From NCBI GenBank assembly GCA_009773735.1, contig WSYG01000006.1, positions 1 to 49,418 on the forward strand: DNA of 49,418 nt, given 5' to 3'. The notes beneath the pieces were generated by a model. The model searched no databases and had not been told where the DNA came from. It was given only the letters and a program-made list of their open reading frames with translations. Within the stretch, counting starts at the first letter, position 1. Each line of letters opens with the position of its first letter. The DNA is from Erysipelotrichaceae bacterium. GTDB lineage: Bacteria > Bacillota_I > Bacilli_A > Erysipelotrichales > Erysipelotrichaceae. A program made the position numbers and the translations under genes. Below are positions 1 to 8,259 of the stretch, piece by piece.

Positions 1-68
1 AAGGATTCACGAAAGCAGAGAATGAATTAAGTCTACTATTCGAAACCGAAGAACACGAAGAAAGCTAA
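1..68 (+). CDS. C-terminal end of an unidentified protein (partial)
   Basis: One frame is open from the window edge (first full codon at base 3) to a TAA at 66-68. It encodes about 21 residues, a very acidic Glu-rich tail ending EEHEES. The other two forward frames close earlier. Nothing identifies the family; the call rests only on the open frame and on the non-coding character of what follows. It could be a chance open frame. Confidence 0.4.
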   Translation, partial: GFTKAENELSLLFETEEHEES

Positions 69-408
69 CCCAGTTTACACAAGATATTTGACAGTACCAG
101 TTGATTTATGAATATTGACATAAATATTTAAAAAATTTGCATATTTCATCAAATTTCCTTTGTGGTATAAGGGTTTTAAGGTATAATGACGCAAAGGAAA
201 TGGATGGATTATCCATTATAAATTCGAGATTCAGCGCAAGATTTTACAAAAGATCTTGATGTCACCAAACCTTTTGCAGTGGGGTAGACTGTCAGTGTTT
301 TGGTGAAATCACATGGGGAAGTGAGTCTTACTTAACTCTATTTATAATGCTTCTTCCAAATATTTAAAAAGCATCTTTTATATTTGATGCCAATGAGATC
401 GGAGAACT
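69..408 (+). ncRNA. Structured leader or small RNA region, unidentified
   Basis: This 340-base gap holds no credible gene. From the promoter at 160-187 a transcript would start near 194 and pass several hairpins: 199-217 (7-bp stem, 5-base loop), an AAGAT/ATCTT stem near 239-258, a larger two-part stem 262-306 (TCACCAAAC against GTTTTGGTGA, with an inner GCAGT/ACTGT stem), a GGAAG/CTTCC stem near 315-358, and GCATC/GATGC at 371-390. The last lies just before the SD of the DUF7000-like gene. I could not match it to TPP, SAM, purine, preQ1, c-di-AMP, T-box, 6S or SRP RNA from memory. It may be a regulatory leader of the 409 gene or an independent RNA. Confidence 0.35.
160..187 (+). promoter_or_regulatory. 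Promoter for the 69-408 leader
   Basis: TTGTGG at 160-165 and TATAAT at 182-187 are separated by 16 bases. The start would lie near 194, leaving a leader of about 215 bases before the gene at 409. Two further TTGACA boxes at 88-93 and 115-120 lack a good -10 at the right distance. Confidence 0.6.
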
Positions 409-894
409 ATGGAGTCTTTAAACAAGGAAATTAGGGAATATACTTTACAGTTAAGTCAAGGACATATTCAAAAAGCATATCGAGGAATCTTATCCTTTAT
501 GTCCGAATTAAGGACTAACCTTGAGCGAAACTACCCAGATTATACTTTAAGTTCAATGTATGCAGGTTATTTGGACATGAGTTATTTTGCGTTTACACCA
601 CTTCAATTGAAACGTAAGAAATTAAAGATTGCCATTGTTTATCTTCATGGTGAAAACCGATTTGAAGCATGGTTGACTGGTTTTAATCGTCAGACACAAA
701 CTGAAGTGATTGAATCGCTACGGGAAAAAGACTTAAAGCAATTCACTTTGTCTGAAACAGGGACGGGTGTAGATTCGATCATTGCTTATCCAATAATAAA
801 AAGACCAAATTTCAATAAACCTGAGCATTTGAAACAACAGATTGAAATCAATACATTACTCTTTATCAAAGAGATGGATAATCTACTGAAATAA
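409..894 (+). CDS. DUF7000-like hypothetical protein
   Basis: A 161-residue soluble protein with no signal peptide or membrane segment. The N-terminus (LNKEIREYTLQLSQGHIQKA, then a GILSFMSELR stretch) and the LDMSYFAFTP and IAIVYLHG segments match my memory of the DUF7000 family found in Bacillota, whose function is unknown. An SD-like GGAG at 400-403 precedes the ATG. It is transcribed alone, with a long structured leader upstream and a clear terminator at 919-938 downstream. Family assignment is from recall and not searched; no role is proposed. Confidence 0.6.
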   Translation: MESLNKEIREYTLQLSQGHIQKAYRGILSFMSELRTNLERNYPDYTLSSMYAGYLDMSYFAFTPLQLKRKKLKIAIVYLHGENRFEAWLTGFNRQTQTEVIESLREKDLKQFTLSETGTGVDSIIAYPIIKRPNFNKPEHLKQQIEINTLLFIKEMDNLLK

Positions 895-918
895 GAAGTA
901 TGAGTCACAAGCATCTAT

Positions 919-938
919 AACGCCGAAGGGCGTTTTTA
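919..938 (+). terminator. Intrinsic terminator after the DUF7000-like gene
   Basis: Stem AACGCC (919-924) with GGCGTT (929-934), loop GAAG, followed by a T run at 933-937. It separates the 409 gene from the cadC promoter. Confidence 0.85.
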
Positions 939-947
939 TTATAATGC

Positions 948-1003
948 TTGACGAAGAGCTAGTGCAGTTCTATAATATGAACATATGAACAACTATTCAT
1001 ATG
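948..1003 (+). promoter_or_regulatory. Promoter and metal-sensor operator of the cadC-cadA operon
   Basis: TTGACG (948-953) and TATAAT (971-976) are spaced 17 bases apart. Just after the -10 lies a perfect inverted repeat, CATATGAA (982-989), six bases, TTCATATG (996-1003), of the kind bound by ArsR/SmtB/CadC repressors. It covers the expected transcription start near 983. Autorepression relieved by Zn, Cd or Pb is the natural inference. Confidence 0.8.
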
Positions 1004-1018
1004 ATATGGAGACAAGTT

Positions 1019-1390
1019 ATGACACTTCGAGCTGAACTTATAAAATGCGACTGTAATGTGATACACCAAGATATCGTGGATCACGTCAAGACTAAAATGC
1101 CTGATCAAGATTCAATTCAGGATCTATCTCAGTTTTTTAAGATCTTCGGAGATTCAACACGTTTAAAAATCTTATCTGCTTTGTTTGAATCTGAAATGTG
1201 TGTTTGTGATATGGCAACTTTATTCAATATGACTCAGTCCTCTATTTCACATCAACTGAGTGTTTTAAAACAAGCACGCATGGTTAAATATCGCAAAGAT
1301 GGTAAAGTTGTTTACTATGCATTAGATGATCATCATATCCAACATATCTTCGATCAAGGATTGACCCATATCAAAGAAAATAGAAAGTAG
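1019..1390 (+). CDS. cadC: ArsR/SmtB-family metal-sensing repressor, CadC/ZiaR type
   Basis: A 123-residue winged-helix repressor. The start at 1019 is chosen because GGAG (1008-1011) fits it; an upstream in-frame ATG at 1001 lies inside the operator. Two metal-site signatures are visible. The alpha-3N type site combines the N-terminal CDC (C10, C12) with CVCD (C61, C63), as in CadC. The alpha-5 type site D104-x-H106, H117, E120 matches the D-x-H-x10-H-x2-E pattern of SmtB. The recognition helix is MTQSSISHQLSVLK. Having both sites suggests Cd/Pb as well as Zn sensing. It sits 4 bases upstream of the metal ATPase and is almost certainly its repressor. Confidence 0.88.
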   Translation: MTLRAELIKCDCNVIHQDIVDHVKTKMPDQDSIQDLSQFFKIFGDSTRLKILSALFESEMCVCDMATLFNMTQSSISHQLSVLKQARMVKYRKDGKVVYYALDDHHIQHIFDQGLTHIKENRK

Positions 1391-1394
1391 AACC

Positions 1395-3497
1395 ATGACT
1401 AAAAACACCACTACCGTCATTCTTGACGGTCTAGATTGCGCCAATTGCGCTTTAAAAATAGAAGAGGCTGTAAATAAAATCGAAGGGGTCTCACATGCGA
1501 CCTTGGATTTTACAACACAAAAACTAAAGGTTGAATATGTCAGTTCGTTACAAGAATCCAAAGTCTTGGAATTGGCTACAGCCGAAGCATTACGAATAGA
1601 ACCTGGTTTAAGTGTTCTTATTGATGGTCAGCCAAAAGTTGAAACAGACAAAAAATGGACACAAGAACATTTGGGTTGGATGAGTGGAACATTGATCTTT
1701 GGGATCGTTACACTTTTACAACTCAATGAAACATTAGAGTTGGTCCTTTATGGAGTAAGTTATCTTTTAATTGGTTATGACGTATTGGCGCGTGCACTTA
1801 GAAACACACTGAAGGGTCAGATGTTTGATGAGAACTTTTTAATGAGTATCGCTACGATTGGTGCTTTTGCGATAGGTGAATATCCTGAAGGTGTTGCGGT
1901 CATGCTGTTTTATAAGGTTGGTGAGCTTTTTCAAAATCATGCGGTAGATCATTCACGAAAATCGATCGCTGCTTTGATGGATATTCGACCAGATGTAGCC
2001 AATGTTGATCGTGGTCTAGGATTTGTCAAAGTATCTCCTTTAAGTGTTGAAGTTGGTGAAGTGGTTTTGATTAAAGTTGGTGAGAAAGTGCCATTAGATG
2101 GAATCATCATTGAAGGTAATTCACTTTTAGATACATCATCGATTACAGGTGAGTCATTGCTTAAAGAAGTTTCTGTTGGGCAGGAAATCTACTCAGGAAC
2201 CATCAATAAAACAGGTGTTTTAAAAGTAGAAGTCACAAAATCTTACAAAGATTCAACTGTCTCAAAAATTCTTGATTTGGTTGAAAATGCCAGCAGTAAA
2301 AAGGCTACAACTGAACAATTCATATCGAAATTTGCGAAAGTTTATACTCCAATCGTTGTGTTTGTTGCATTAGCGTTGGCTTTTATTCCGCCTTTGGTCA
2401 TCCCTGGTGCACAATTCCAAGATTGGCTCTATAGAGCTTTGGTTTTCCTTGTTGTGTCATGTCCTTGTGCATTGGTGATTTCCATTCCTTTAAGTTATTT
2501 TGGAGGAATAGGCGGCGCATCAAAACATGGTATCTTGATGAAAGGCGGGAATTATTTAGAGGCACTTAAGTCAATCGATACCCTTGTTTTTGATAAAACA
2601 GGAACTTTAACTAAGGGTCAGTTTACAGTAACAAAGATTGTATCATTATCAAGCAGTTCTCAAGATGACATCTTGAAGGCAGCAGCACTCGCAGAAAGCC
2701 ATTCAAATCATCCGATCGCTTTATCGATCATGAAAGCATACGGTAAGGTCAATCAAGACATCATCAAATCCGTTGAAGAAAACTCTGGTTTAGGACTAAA
2801 AGTAATCACACTTGATCAATCCATTTTAGTCGGCAATGAGAAGTTTATGAATCAAAACGGATTCTCGATAGAGTTTAGCGATCAAGATCAAACCACTGTT
2901 CATGTCGCAATCAATGGAGTTTATGCTGGATATCTTTTGATTGAAGATGAAATAAAAGGTGATGCGGTAGAAACCATTAGGCAACTCAAAAATTTGGGCA
3001 TCCCAAGAATCGTAATGTTGACTGGGGACAGTGATAAAGTAGGGAATAGGATTGCTCAACAACTTGGGATCGATGAAGTGTATACAGAACTAATGCCTCA
3101 AGATAAAGTTGAAAAGGTAGAGTGGCTTGAAAGTCATAAACAAAGCAAAGGTAAGTTGGTGTTTGTTGGAGATGGCATCAATGATGCCCCAGTATTGACC
3201 AGAGCTGATGTTGGGATCGCTATGGGAGCATTAGGATCAGATGCAGCGATTGAAGCAGCTGATGTGGTACTTATGACAGATGAACTTAGTAAAATCGTTT
3301 CAGCCATTCATTTGGCTCGTTATACACAAAAAATAGTCTGGCAGAACATTATCTTTGCCTTTGTTGTTAAAGGTGTGGTACTTGTGTTAGGCGCTGGTGG
3401 AGTTGCAACCATGTGGGAAGCTGTTTTTGCCGATGTTGGGGTAGCTTTGTTGGCTGTTTTTAATGCCCTTAGAATTCTTAATCGTAAATTTGACTAA
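1395..3497 (+). CDS. cadA: Zn/Cd/Pb-exporting P1B-type ATPase (CadA/ZntA)
   Basis: A 700-residue heavy-metal-exporting ATPase. One N-terminal HMA domain carries GLDCANC (C15, C18). The core holds the TGES actuator motif, the SCPC transmembrane metal motif, the DKTGTLT phosphorylation site, an HP motif (ESHSNHP) and the GDGINDAP hinge. The last membrane helices end FADVGVALLAVFNALRIL, where the Asp matches the Zn/Cd-type (P1B-2) transport site and not the Cu type. About eight membrane helices are expected. It follows cadC by 4 bases, so it is regulated through the operator at 982-1003. No terminator separates it from the deacetylase downstream. Zn versus Cd specificity cannot be fixed from sequence alone. 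Confidence 0.93.
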   Translation: MTKNTTTVILDGLDCANCALKIEEAVNKIEGVSHATLDFTTQKLKVEYVSSLQESKVLELATAEALRIEPGLSVLIDGQPKVETDKKWTQEHLGWMSGTLIFGIVTLLQLNETLELVLYGVSYLLIGYDVLARALRNTLKGQMFDENFLMSIATIGAFAIGEYPEGVAVMLFYKVGELFQNHAVDHSRKSIAALMDIRPDVANVDRGLGFVKVSPLSVEVGEVVLIKVGEKVPLDGIIIEGNSLLDTSSITGESLLKEVSVGQEIYSGTINKTGVLKVEVTKSYKDSTVSKILDLVENASSKKATTEQFISKFAKVYTPIVVFVALALAFIPPLVIPGAQFQDWLYRALVFLVVSCPCALVISIPLSYFGGIGGASKHGILMKGGNYLEALKSIDTLVFDKTGTLTKGQFTVTKIVSLSSSSQDDILKAAALAESHSNHPIALSIMKAYGKVNQDIIKSVEENSGLGLKVITLDQSILVGNEKFMNQNGFSIEFSDQDQTTVHVAINGVYAGYLLIEDEIKGDAVETIRQLKNLGIPRIVMLTGDSDKVGNRIAQQLGIDEVYTELMPQDKVEKVEWLESHKQSKGKLVFVGDGINDAPVLTRADVGIAMGALGSDAAIEAADVVLMTDELSKIVSAIHLARYTQKIVWQNIIFAFVVKGVVLVLGAGGVATMWEAVFADVGVALLAVFNALRILNRKFD

Positions 3498-3518
3498 AAT
3501 AGGTAAGGAAATTTATCG

Positions 3519-4184
3519 ATGAACAAAATGATAGCGTTAAGCTTTGATGATGGAACAATGAACGACGAACGACTTGTAAGACTTTTAGACTCCTATCAAA
3601 TCAAAGCTACTTTTCATTTAAATGGTGGTTTATTTCCATCATCTGATCAAACAACAGAAGGAGATCGACTCCCATTAAATTGTTTAAAAGCTTTATATAC
3701 AAATCATGAAGTTGCTGCACATGGATTTACACATCCCGACTTAACTAAACTGAGCGATCATGAAATTCATATGGAATTGATCAAAGATATTGAAGCGTTA
3801 GACCACGGTTTTGATCAATCGACATTTGGCTTTGCTTATCCATTTGGTGTATATGATGATCGTGTCATTGGACAACTCACAAAAACCAAACTTGTTTATG
3901 CTAGGACCATTGAAGATACACATCGTTTTGATGTCCCCAAAGATTTTTACCATATAAATCCAACCTGTCATTGTAAAGATATAGATCTGTTGAATCTCGC
4001 AGATCAATTTGTTCACTTATCTTCAAAGGAACCCCAATTCTTCTTGGTTTGGGGACATTCGATTGAATTTGTGACTAACGAAGATTGGGCTCGGTTTGAA
4101 GAATTTCTCAAACGTGTATCTCATCAAGAAGACATCTTTTATGGGTCTATTCTTGAGTGTATTGCTCATCTTAAAAAACAATAA
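3519..4184 (+). CDS. Polysaccharide deacetylase (NodB-homology) family protein
   Basis: A 221-residue carbohydrate esterase family 4-like protein. Motif 1 is SFDDG (D10, D11), motif 2 is HGFTHP (H68, H72, metal ligands) and motif 3 is AYPFGVYDD; a late WGHS may supply the second catalytic His. It has no signal peptide or N-terminal helix, so it probably acts in the cytoplasm, unlike secreted peptidoglycan deacetylases. An AAGGAAA site precedes the ATG. It lies 21 bases after cadA without a terminator and may be read through from that operon, though no metal-resistance role is evident. The substrate is unknown. Confidence 0.8.
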   Translation: MNKMIALSFDDGTMNDERLVRLLDSYQIKATFHLNGGLFPSSDQTTEGDRLPLNCLKALYTNHEVAAHGFTHPDLTKLSDHEIHMELIKDIEALDHGFDQSTFGFAYPFGVYDDRVIGQLTKTKLVYARTIEDTHRFDVPKDFYHINPTCHCKDIDLLNLADQFVHLSSKEPQFFLVWGHSIEFVTNEDWARFEEFLKRVSHQEDIFYGSILECIAHLKKQ

Positions 4185-4234
4185 AAATAATCAAAATTCT
4201 AGTCGATCATTCAAAATATGCATAAATAGAGTCA

Positions 4235-4243
4235 TGTTATAAT
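4235..4243 (+). promoter_or_regulatory. Extended -10 promoter for the DUF1801 gene
   Basis: TGTTATAAT at 4235-4243 is an extended -10 element (TGn-TATAAT). No good -35 lies 17 bases upstream, which is usual for extended -10 promoters. The start near 4250 leaves a short leader containing AAGGAG before the ATG at 4268. Confidence 0.55.
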
Positions 4244-4267
4244 GGACATAACAGTTAAGGAGTTTCT

Positions 4268-4660
4268 ATGAATCAAACACCAAAGTTACCAGAAAATATT
4301 GATGAATATATTGCACTTTTTCCTTCTGACTTACAAACAAGAATGCAAGAACTTAGAAAACTGATTCGTGAAACAGCCCCCGAATCCAATGAACGAATGG
4401 CTTATCAAATGCCGACGTTTTATTACTATGGAAATCTGGTGCACTTCGCATGCTTTACGCATCACATTGGTTTTTTTCCTGGATCTTCCGGTGTAGAACA
4501 TTTTTTACCAGAACTAAAAGGGCTAAAAACTTCTAAAGGAACCATTCAGATCCCACACAAAATGGACCTACCCCTTGAACTCATTAAACGCATCGTTGAA
4601 TTCAGGATTCTTGAGAATGCTCAAGAAGGTCAACTTAAAAAGAAAAAGAAAAATGTTTGA
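4268..4660 (+). CDS. DUF1801 (YdhG-like) protein
   Basis: A 130-residue soluble protein. It opens with an IDEYIALFP segment, then LQTRMQELRKLIRETAPE and an AYQMPTFYYYGNLVHFACFTHHIGFFPG core, the hallmark pattern of the DUF1801/YdhG family, a frataxin-like fold proposed in Bacillus to be an iron chaperone. The C-terminus is a Lys-rich tail (KKKKKNV). AAGGAG precedes the start. The stop overlaps the next gene by 8 bases, so the pair is translationally coupled. A paralogue lies at 9012. Biochemical function is uncertain. Confidence 0.8.
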   Translation: MNQTPKLPENIDEYIALFPSDLQTRMQELRKLIRETAPESNERMAYQMPTFYYYGNLVHFACFTHHIGFFPGSSGVEHFLPELKGLKTSKGTIQIPHKMDLPLELIKRIVEFRILENAQEGQLKKKKKNV

Positions 4661-5024
4661 TCTTAAAGTTAAAATAAAATCCATTAAACTTATGATCCCT
4701 ACCTTATATTTCGCTATGAAACATAAGGAAACTCCGATTTTTCCTAAGGTTTTAGCGGCCATTGTGGTAGCTTACGCATTATCACCCATCGATTTGATAC
4801 CTGACTTTATACCTGTATTAGGGTTTCTGGATGATGCGGTGATCCTGCCCGGTTTGATTGCCTTGATCATCAAATTGATCCCTCAGAAGATCTTGGAAGA
4901 GTGTAAAGAACAAGCTCGAGTCATGTGGGATGGAAAAGCACAGCACAAGTGGATTTATGCATTACCAGTTATCATCATCTACGCACTTGTGATAATATGG
5001 GTTGTTTCATTAATAGTTTCATAA
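4653..5024 (+). CDS. DUF1232 (YkvA-like) membrane protein
   Basis: A 123-residue protein with the DUF1232 signature: AYALSPIDLIPDFIPVLGFL followed by DDAVILPGL. The hydrophobic signature region and a C-terminal helix (VIIIYALVIIWVVSLIV) make it a small integral membrane protein. The start at 4653 is the one nearest the upstream stop and overlaps the DUF1801 gene by 8 bases; upstream in-frame ATGs (4575, 4617) would lie deep inside that gene and lack an SD. The family is widespread and of unknown function. Confidence 0.8.
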   Translation: MFDLKVKIKSIKLMIPTLYFAMKHKETPIFPKVLAAIVVAYALSPIDLIPDFIPVLGFLDDAVILPGLIALIIKLIPQKILEECKEQARVMWDGKAQHKWIYALPVIIIYALVIIWVVSLIVS

Positions 5025-5082
5025 ATGTGTATATTTTTACTGTAAGAGAATAGAATAATTTTCAAATTGATCTTGTTCATCA

Positions 5083-5111
5083 TTGACACCTCCATATTGC
5101 TCCACTATAGT
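5083..5111 (+). promoter_or_regulatory. Strong promoter of the serC-serA operon
   Basis: TTGACA (5083-5088), 17-base spacer, TATAGT (5106-5111). The start near 5118 gives a leader of about 38 bases with a GAGG SD at 5144-5147. No attenuator-like structure is obvious in it. Confidence 0.8.
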
Positions 5112-5155
5112 TTAAGTGTATTTAAACAAGGCCAAAGCGCCAGTGAGGACACAAC

Positions 5156-6238
5156 ATGGCACGAGTAATTAACTTCTCCGCAGGACCATCGATCTTACCC
5201 AAACCTGTTTTATTAAAGATCCAAGAAGAATTATTGGATTATCAAGGGTCTGGTCAATCCGTTATGGAGATGAGTCATCGATCTGATTTTTTTATGGGGA
5301 TCATTGAGCAAACCGAGGCTGATTTGAGATCATTGTTGAATATTCCTCAAAACTATAAAGTTTTGTTTTTGCAAGGCGGAGCTTCTCTTCAATTCTCAAT
5401 GGTTCCAATGAATTTAATGCATAAATATCATAAAGCTGATTTCGTCATTACAGGTGAATGGGCTAGAAAAGCAGCCCAAGAAGCGAAACGTTATGGAGAA
5501 GTCCATATCGTCGCATCATCAGAAGATAAGAATTTTAATGTGATTCCAAAATTTAAAGCTAAAGATTTTTCGAGTGATGCGGATTATATTCATTATGTGT
5601 CCAATAACACTATTTTCGGGACACGGATCACCAACTTTCCAGATGTTTCAGGAAAAGTTTTGGTATGTGATATGAGTTCTGATATACTCTCTCGTCCTAT
5701 TGATGTATCAAAATATGGCATCATCTTTGCAGGAGCGCAAAAGAATATGGGAATCGCAGGATTGACCATCGTGATCATCCGTGAAGATTTGATCGGTTTG
5801 GTACCAAATCTACCCCCCATGCTGGATTATAAAGTTCAAGCAGAACATGGATCTATGTATAATACCCCGTCTTGCTTCAGTATTTATGTGGCTGGATTGT
5901 GTTTTAAGTGGATCAAAGATCTGGGTGGTTTAACTGAAATGGAGCACCTAAACAATGCCAAAGCAAAGCTGCTTTATGATTATCTGGATGAAAGCTACTT
6001 CTTTGCACCTACGATCCAAAATAAAAATGATCGCTCTATCATGAACATATGTTTTTTGACCCCAACCAAAGAATCCGACAAATCATTCATCAATTATGCT
6101 GAAATCAAAGGATTGATCAATTTAAAAGGTCATCGTTCAGTCGGTGGAATGCGAGCCTCATTATACAATGGAATGCCCATTGAAGGTGTTGAGGAATTGA
6201 TTCGTGTGATGCGCGAATATGAAGATCTACAGAGGTGA
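5156..6238 (+). CDS. serC: Phosphoserine aminotransferase
   Basis: A 360-residue class V PLP aminotransferase converting 3-phosphohydroxypyruvate and glutamate to phosphoserine. Typical SerC landmarks are the N-terminal NFSAGPSILP, the FLQGGASLQFSMVPMN phosphate-binding stretch, the PLP-lysine region IIFAGAQKNMGIAG, a YNTPSCFSIYV segment and the C-terminal GHRSVGGMRASLYN. Length is normal for the family. It begins a two-gene operon with serA, 3 bases apart, under a strong promoter. Confidence 0.96.
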   Translation: MARVINFSAGPSILPKPVLLKIQEELLDYQGSGQSVMEMSHRSDFFMGIIEQTEADLRSLLNIPQNYKVLFLQGGASLQFSMVPMNLMHKYHKADFVITGEWARKAAQEAKRYGEVHIVASSEDKNFNVIPKFKAKDFSSDADYIHYVSNNTIFGTRITNFPDVSGKVLVCDMSSDILSRPIDVSKYGIIFAGAQKNMGIAGLTIVIIREDLIGLVPNLPPMLDYKVQAEHGSMYNTPSCFSIYVAGLCFKWIKDLGGLTEMEHLNNAKAKLLYDYLDESYFFAPTIQNKNDRSIMNICFLTPTKESDKSFINYAEIKGLINLKGHRSVGGMRASLYNGMPIEGVEELIRVMREYEDLQR

Positions 6239-6241
6239 ACC

Positions 6242-7420
6242 ATGTTTAAAGTAAAAACACTCAATGAAATTGCCCCAGAAGGTTTAGAATTGTTATCCAA
6301 CAAATACGAAATCACTGAGTTGGAAGATGCTGATGGCATCTTAGTAAGAAGTGCCAATTTACTTGAGAAAGCTTTTGAACCAACGCTAAAAGCCATTGCT
6401 CGAGCAGGCGTAGGAGTCAACAATATCCCCACTGAACGCTGCGCAAAAGCCGGTATCGTGGTTTTTAACACACCAGGAGCCAATGCAAATGCCGTTAAAG
6501 AAATTGTTTTGGCAGCCTTGCTGATTTCCTCACGCGAAATTTATGAATCCATTGAATGGACAAAATCTTTGCTTGAAAAAGGTAAAGAAATTCCAAGGTT
6601 AGTTGAAGCTGGTAAGTCGAAATTTGGGGGTCCCGAACTCAAAGATAAAACCATTGGGGTCATAGGTTTAGGCGCCGTTGGTGTATTGGTTGCCAATGCA
6701 GCCCAAAGTTTAGGAATGAATGTTTTAGGGTATGACCCTTATATTTCAGTAGATAGTGCTTGGGGTTTATCGCGAAACATAAAAAGGTCCTTGTCTTATG
6801 ATGAAATCTTTATTGCTTCGGATTACCTAACTCTACATATTCCATATGTTGAAGAAACAAAAAACTTCATTAATGAAAAAGCCATCGCAAAAATGAAAGA
6901 AGGGGTCCGAATCTGCAATTTTGCCAGAGGGGAACTGGTAGATGATCAAGCCATGGCTTTAGCGCTTGAACGTGGAAAAGTAGCCAAATATGTAACAGAT
7001 TTTCCAAATGAACAGGTTTTACAGATGAAAAATGTGATTGCGATCCCTCATTTAGGGGCATCTACTCCAGAATCAGAAGTCAATTGTGCTATGATGGCAG
7101 TAAGAGAACTCACAGACTATTTAGAAAACGGAAACATTAAAAATTCTGTCAATTATCCAGATTGTGACATGGGTACATGCATCAGCAATGCACGTTTAGC
7201 CATCCATCACCAAAACATCCCAGGCATGGTTTCTGCAATCACAACGATTTTAGGTGAGCACAAGCTCAACATCGCGACGATGCAGAATATGTCTAAAAAA
7301 GGATGGGCATATACTATGGTAGATGTCGATGGCAAATTATCAGAACAAATCGTTGATAGTTTATCCAAGATCGAAGGCGTTGTTAAAGTGCGTGTGATCA
7401 AAGGTCTTGTGACCTCTTAA
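6242..7420 (+). CDS. serA: D-3-phosphoglycerate dehydrogenase
   Basis: A 392-residue NAD-dependent enzyme for the first step of serine synthesis. The Rossmann motif is VIGLGAVGVLVANAAQSLGM, with the catalytic region NFARGELVDDQA and the His/Glu segment PHLGASTPESE. A C-terminal ACT domain (NIPGMVSAITTILGEHKLNI) suggests feedback control, classically by serine. There is no large intervening domain, so it is the short SerA form, common beside serC in anaerobic Bacillota. SerB, needed to complete the path, was not recognised in the window; a HAD phosphatase at 30625 is of Cof type and not an obvious SerB. Confidence 0.95.
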   Translation: MFKVKTLNEIAPEGLELLSNKYEITELEDADGILVRSANLLEKAFEPTLKAIARAGVGVNNIPTERCAKAGIVVFNTPGANANAVKEIVLAALLISSREIYESIEWTKSLLEKGKEIPRLVEAGKSKFGGPELKDKTIGVIGLGAVGVLVANAAQSLGMNVLGYDPYISVDSAWGLSRNIKRSLSYDEIFIASDYLTLHIPYVEETKNFINEKAIAKMKEGVRICNFARGELVDDQAMALALERGKVAKYVTDFPNEQVLQMKNVIAIPHLGASTPESEVNCAMMAVRELTDYLENGNIKNSVNYPDCDMGTCISNARLAIHHQNIPGMVSAITTILGEHKLNIATMQNMSKKGWAYTMVDVDGKLSEQIVDSLSKIEGVVKVRVIKGLVTS

Positions 7421-7448
7421 CAAGTAATCTAGAAAGAAGGGTTTACTT

Positions 7449-8258
7449 ATGACATTTGAATGGTTTCTTGAATTAAATCCTGTTGTTCAAGCATTGCTTG
7501 GGACTTTGTTTACTTGGGGTGTGACTGCTTTGGGTGCAGCCATGGTTTTCTTCTTTAAGGAAATCAAACGCACGGTCTTAAATGCCATGTTGGGTTTTGC
7601 GGCAGGCGTTATGATCGCTGCTTCATTTTGGTCTTTATTGGCTCCAGCCATTGAAATGGCTGAAATGGAAGGCTTCCCTGGATGGTTACCTGCAGTGGTT
7701 GGATTTTTAAGCGGCGGTGCATTTTTGTGGGCAGTCGATAAACTGATGCCTCACTTACACATGTTTAATAAAAAACCCGAAGGACCCAAGACATCTTGGA
7801 ATAGATCAGTCTTATTGGTTTTGGCCATTACCTTACACAATATCCCTGAAGGATTAGCGGTTGGGGTTGCCTTTGGGGCAGCTGCTTCAGGCTATTCTGG
7901 ATCAACAGTCATGGGTGCGATTGCAGTTGCGATTGGGATTGGAATTCAGAATTTTCCTGAAGGAGCAGCTGTATCTGTACCTTTGCGTAGAGAAGGTCTA
8001 TCTCGATGGAAGTCATTTCTATATGGTCAAGCATCAGGCGTCGTAGAACCAATTGCTGGAGTCTTGGGTGCCTTGTTGGTCATCACCATGAAACCGATCT
8101 TGCCTTATGCACTGGCCTTTGCAGCAGGGGCAATGATCTATGTCGTCGTTGAAGAACTGATCCCTGAAGCGCAAAACGATGAAAAAACCGATGTGGCAAC
8201 CATCGGAGTTATGTTGGGTTTTGCGATCATGATGTTTCTGGATGTGGCTTTGGGTTAA
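7449..8258 (+). CDS. ZIP-family divalent metal transporter
   Basis: A 269-residue membrane protein of the ZIP (ZupT/GufA-like) family. TM4 carries [15 protein letters not shown] and TM5 carries [19 protein letters not shown], the paired metal-binding helices; EELIPEA lies near the end. It has about eight helices and a His-containing loop ([10 protein letters not shown]). The likely cargo is Zn(II), with Fe or Mn possible, imported into the cytoplasm. The SD is GAAGG near 7436. Its terminator (8268-8311) lies within the 3' coding part of the convergent DUF5131 gene. Confidence 0.9.
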   Translation: MTFEWFLELNPVVQALLGTLFTWGVTALGAAMVFFFKEIKRTVLNAMLGFAAGVMIAASFWSLLAPAIEMAEMEGFPGWLPAVVGFLSGGAFLWAVDKLMPHLHMFNKKPEGPKTSWNRSVLLVLAITLHNIPEGLAVGVAFGAAASGYSGSTVMGAIAVAIGIGIQNFPEGAAVSVPLRREGLSRWKSFLYGQASGVVEPIAGVLGALLVITMKPILPYALAFAAGAMIYVVVEELIPEAQNDEKTDVATIGVMLGFAIMMFLDVALG

Positions 8259-8259
8259 C

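Noticed and set aside
69-408. T-box, 6S RNA, SRP RNA or TPP/SAM riboswitch
   Set aside because: None of the core consensus strings I know for these classes is present; left as an unidentified structured RNA.
2826-3062. Antisense open frame inside cadA (and similar frames in other genes)
   Set aside because: No SD, no recognisable family, and fully covered by a conserved gene on the other strand.
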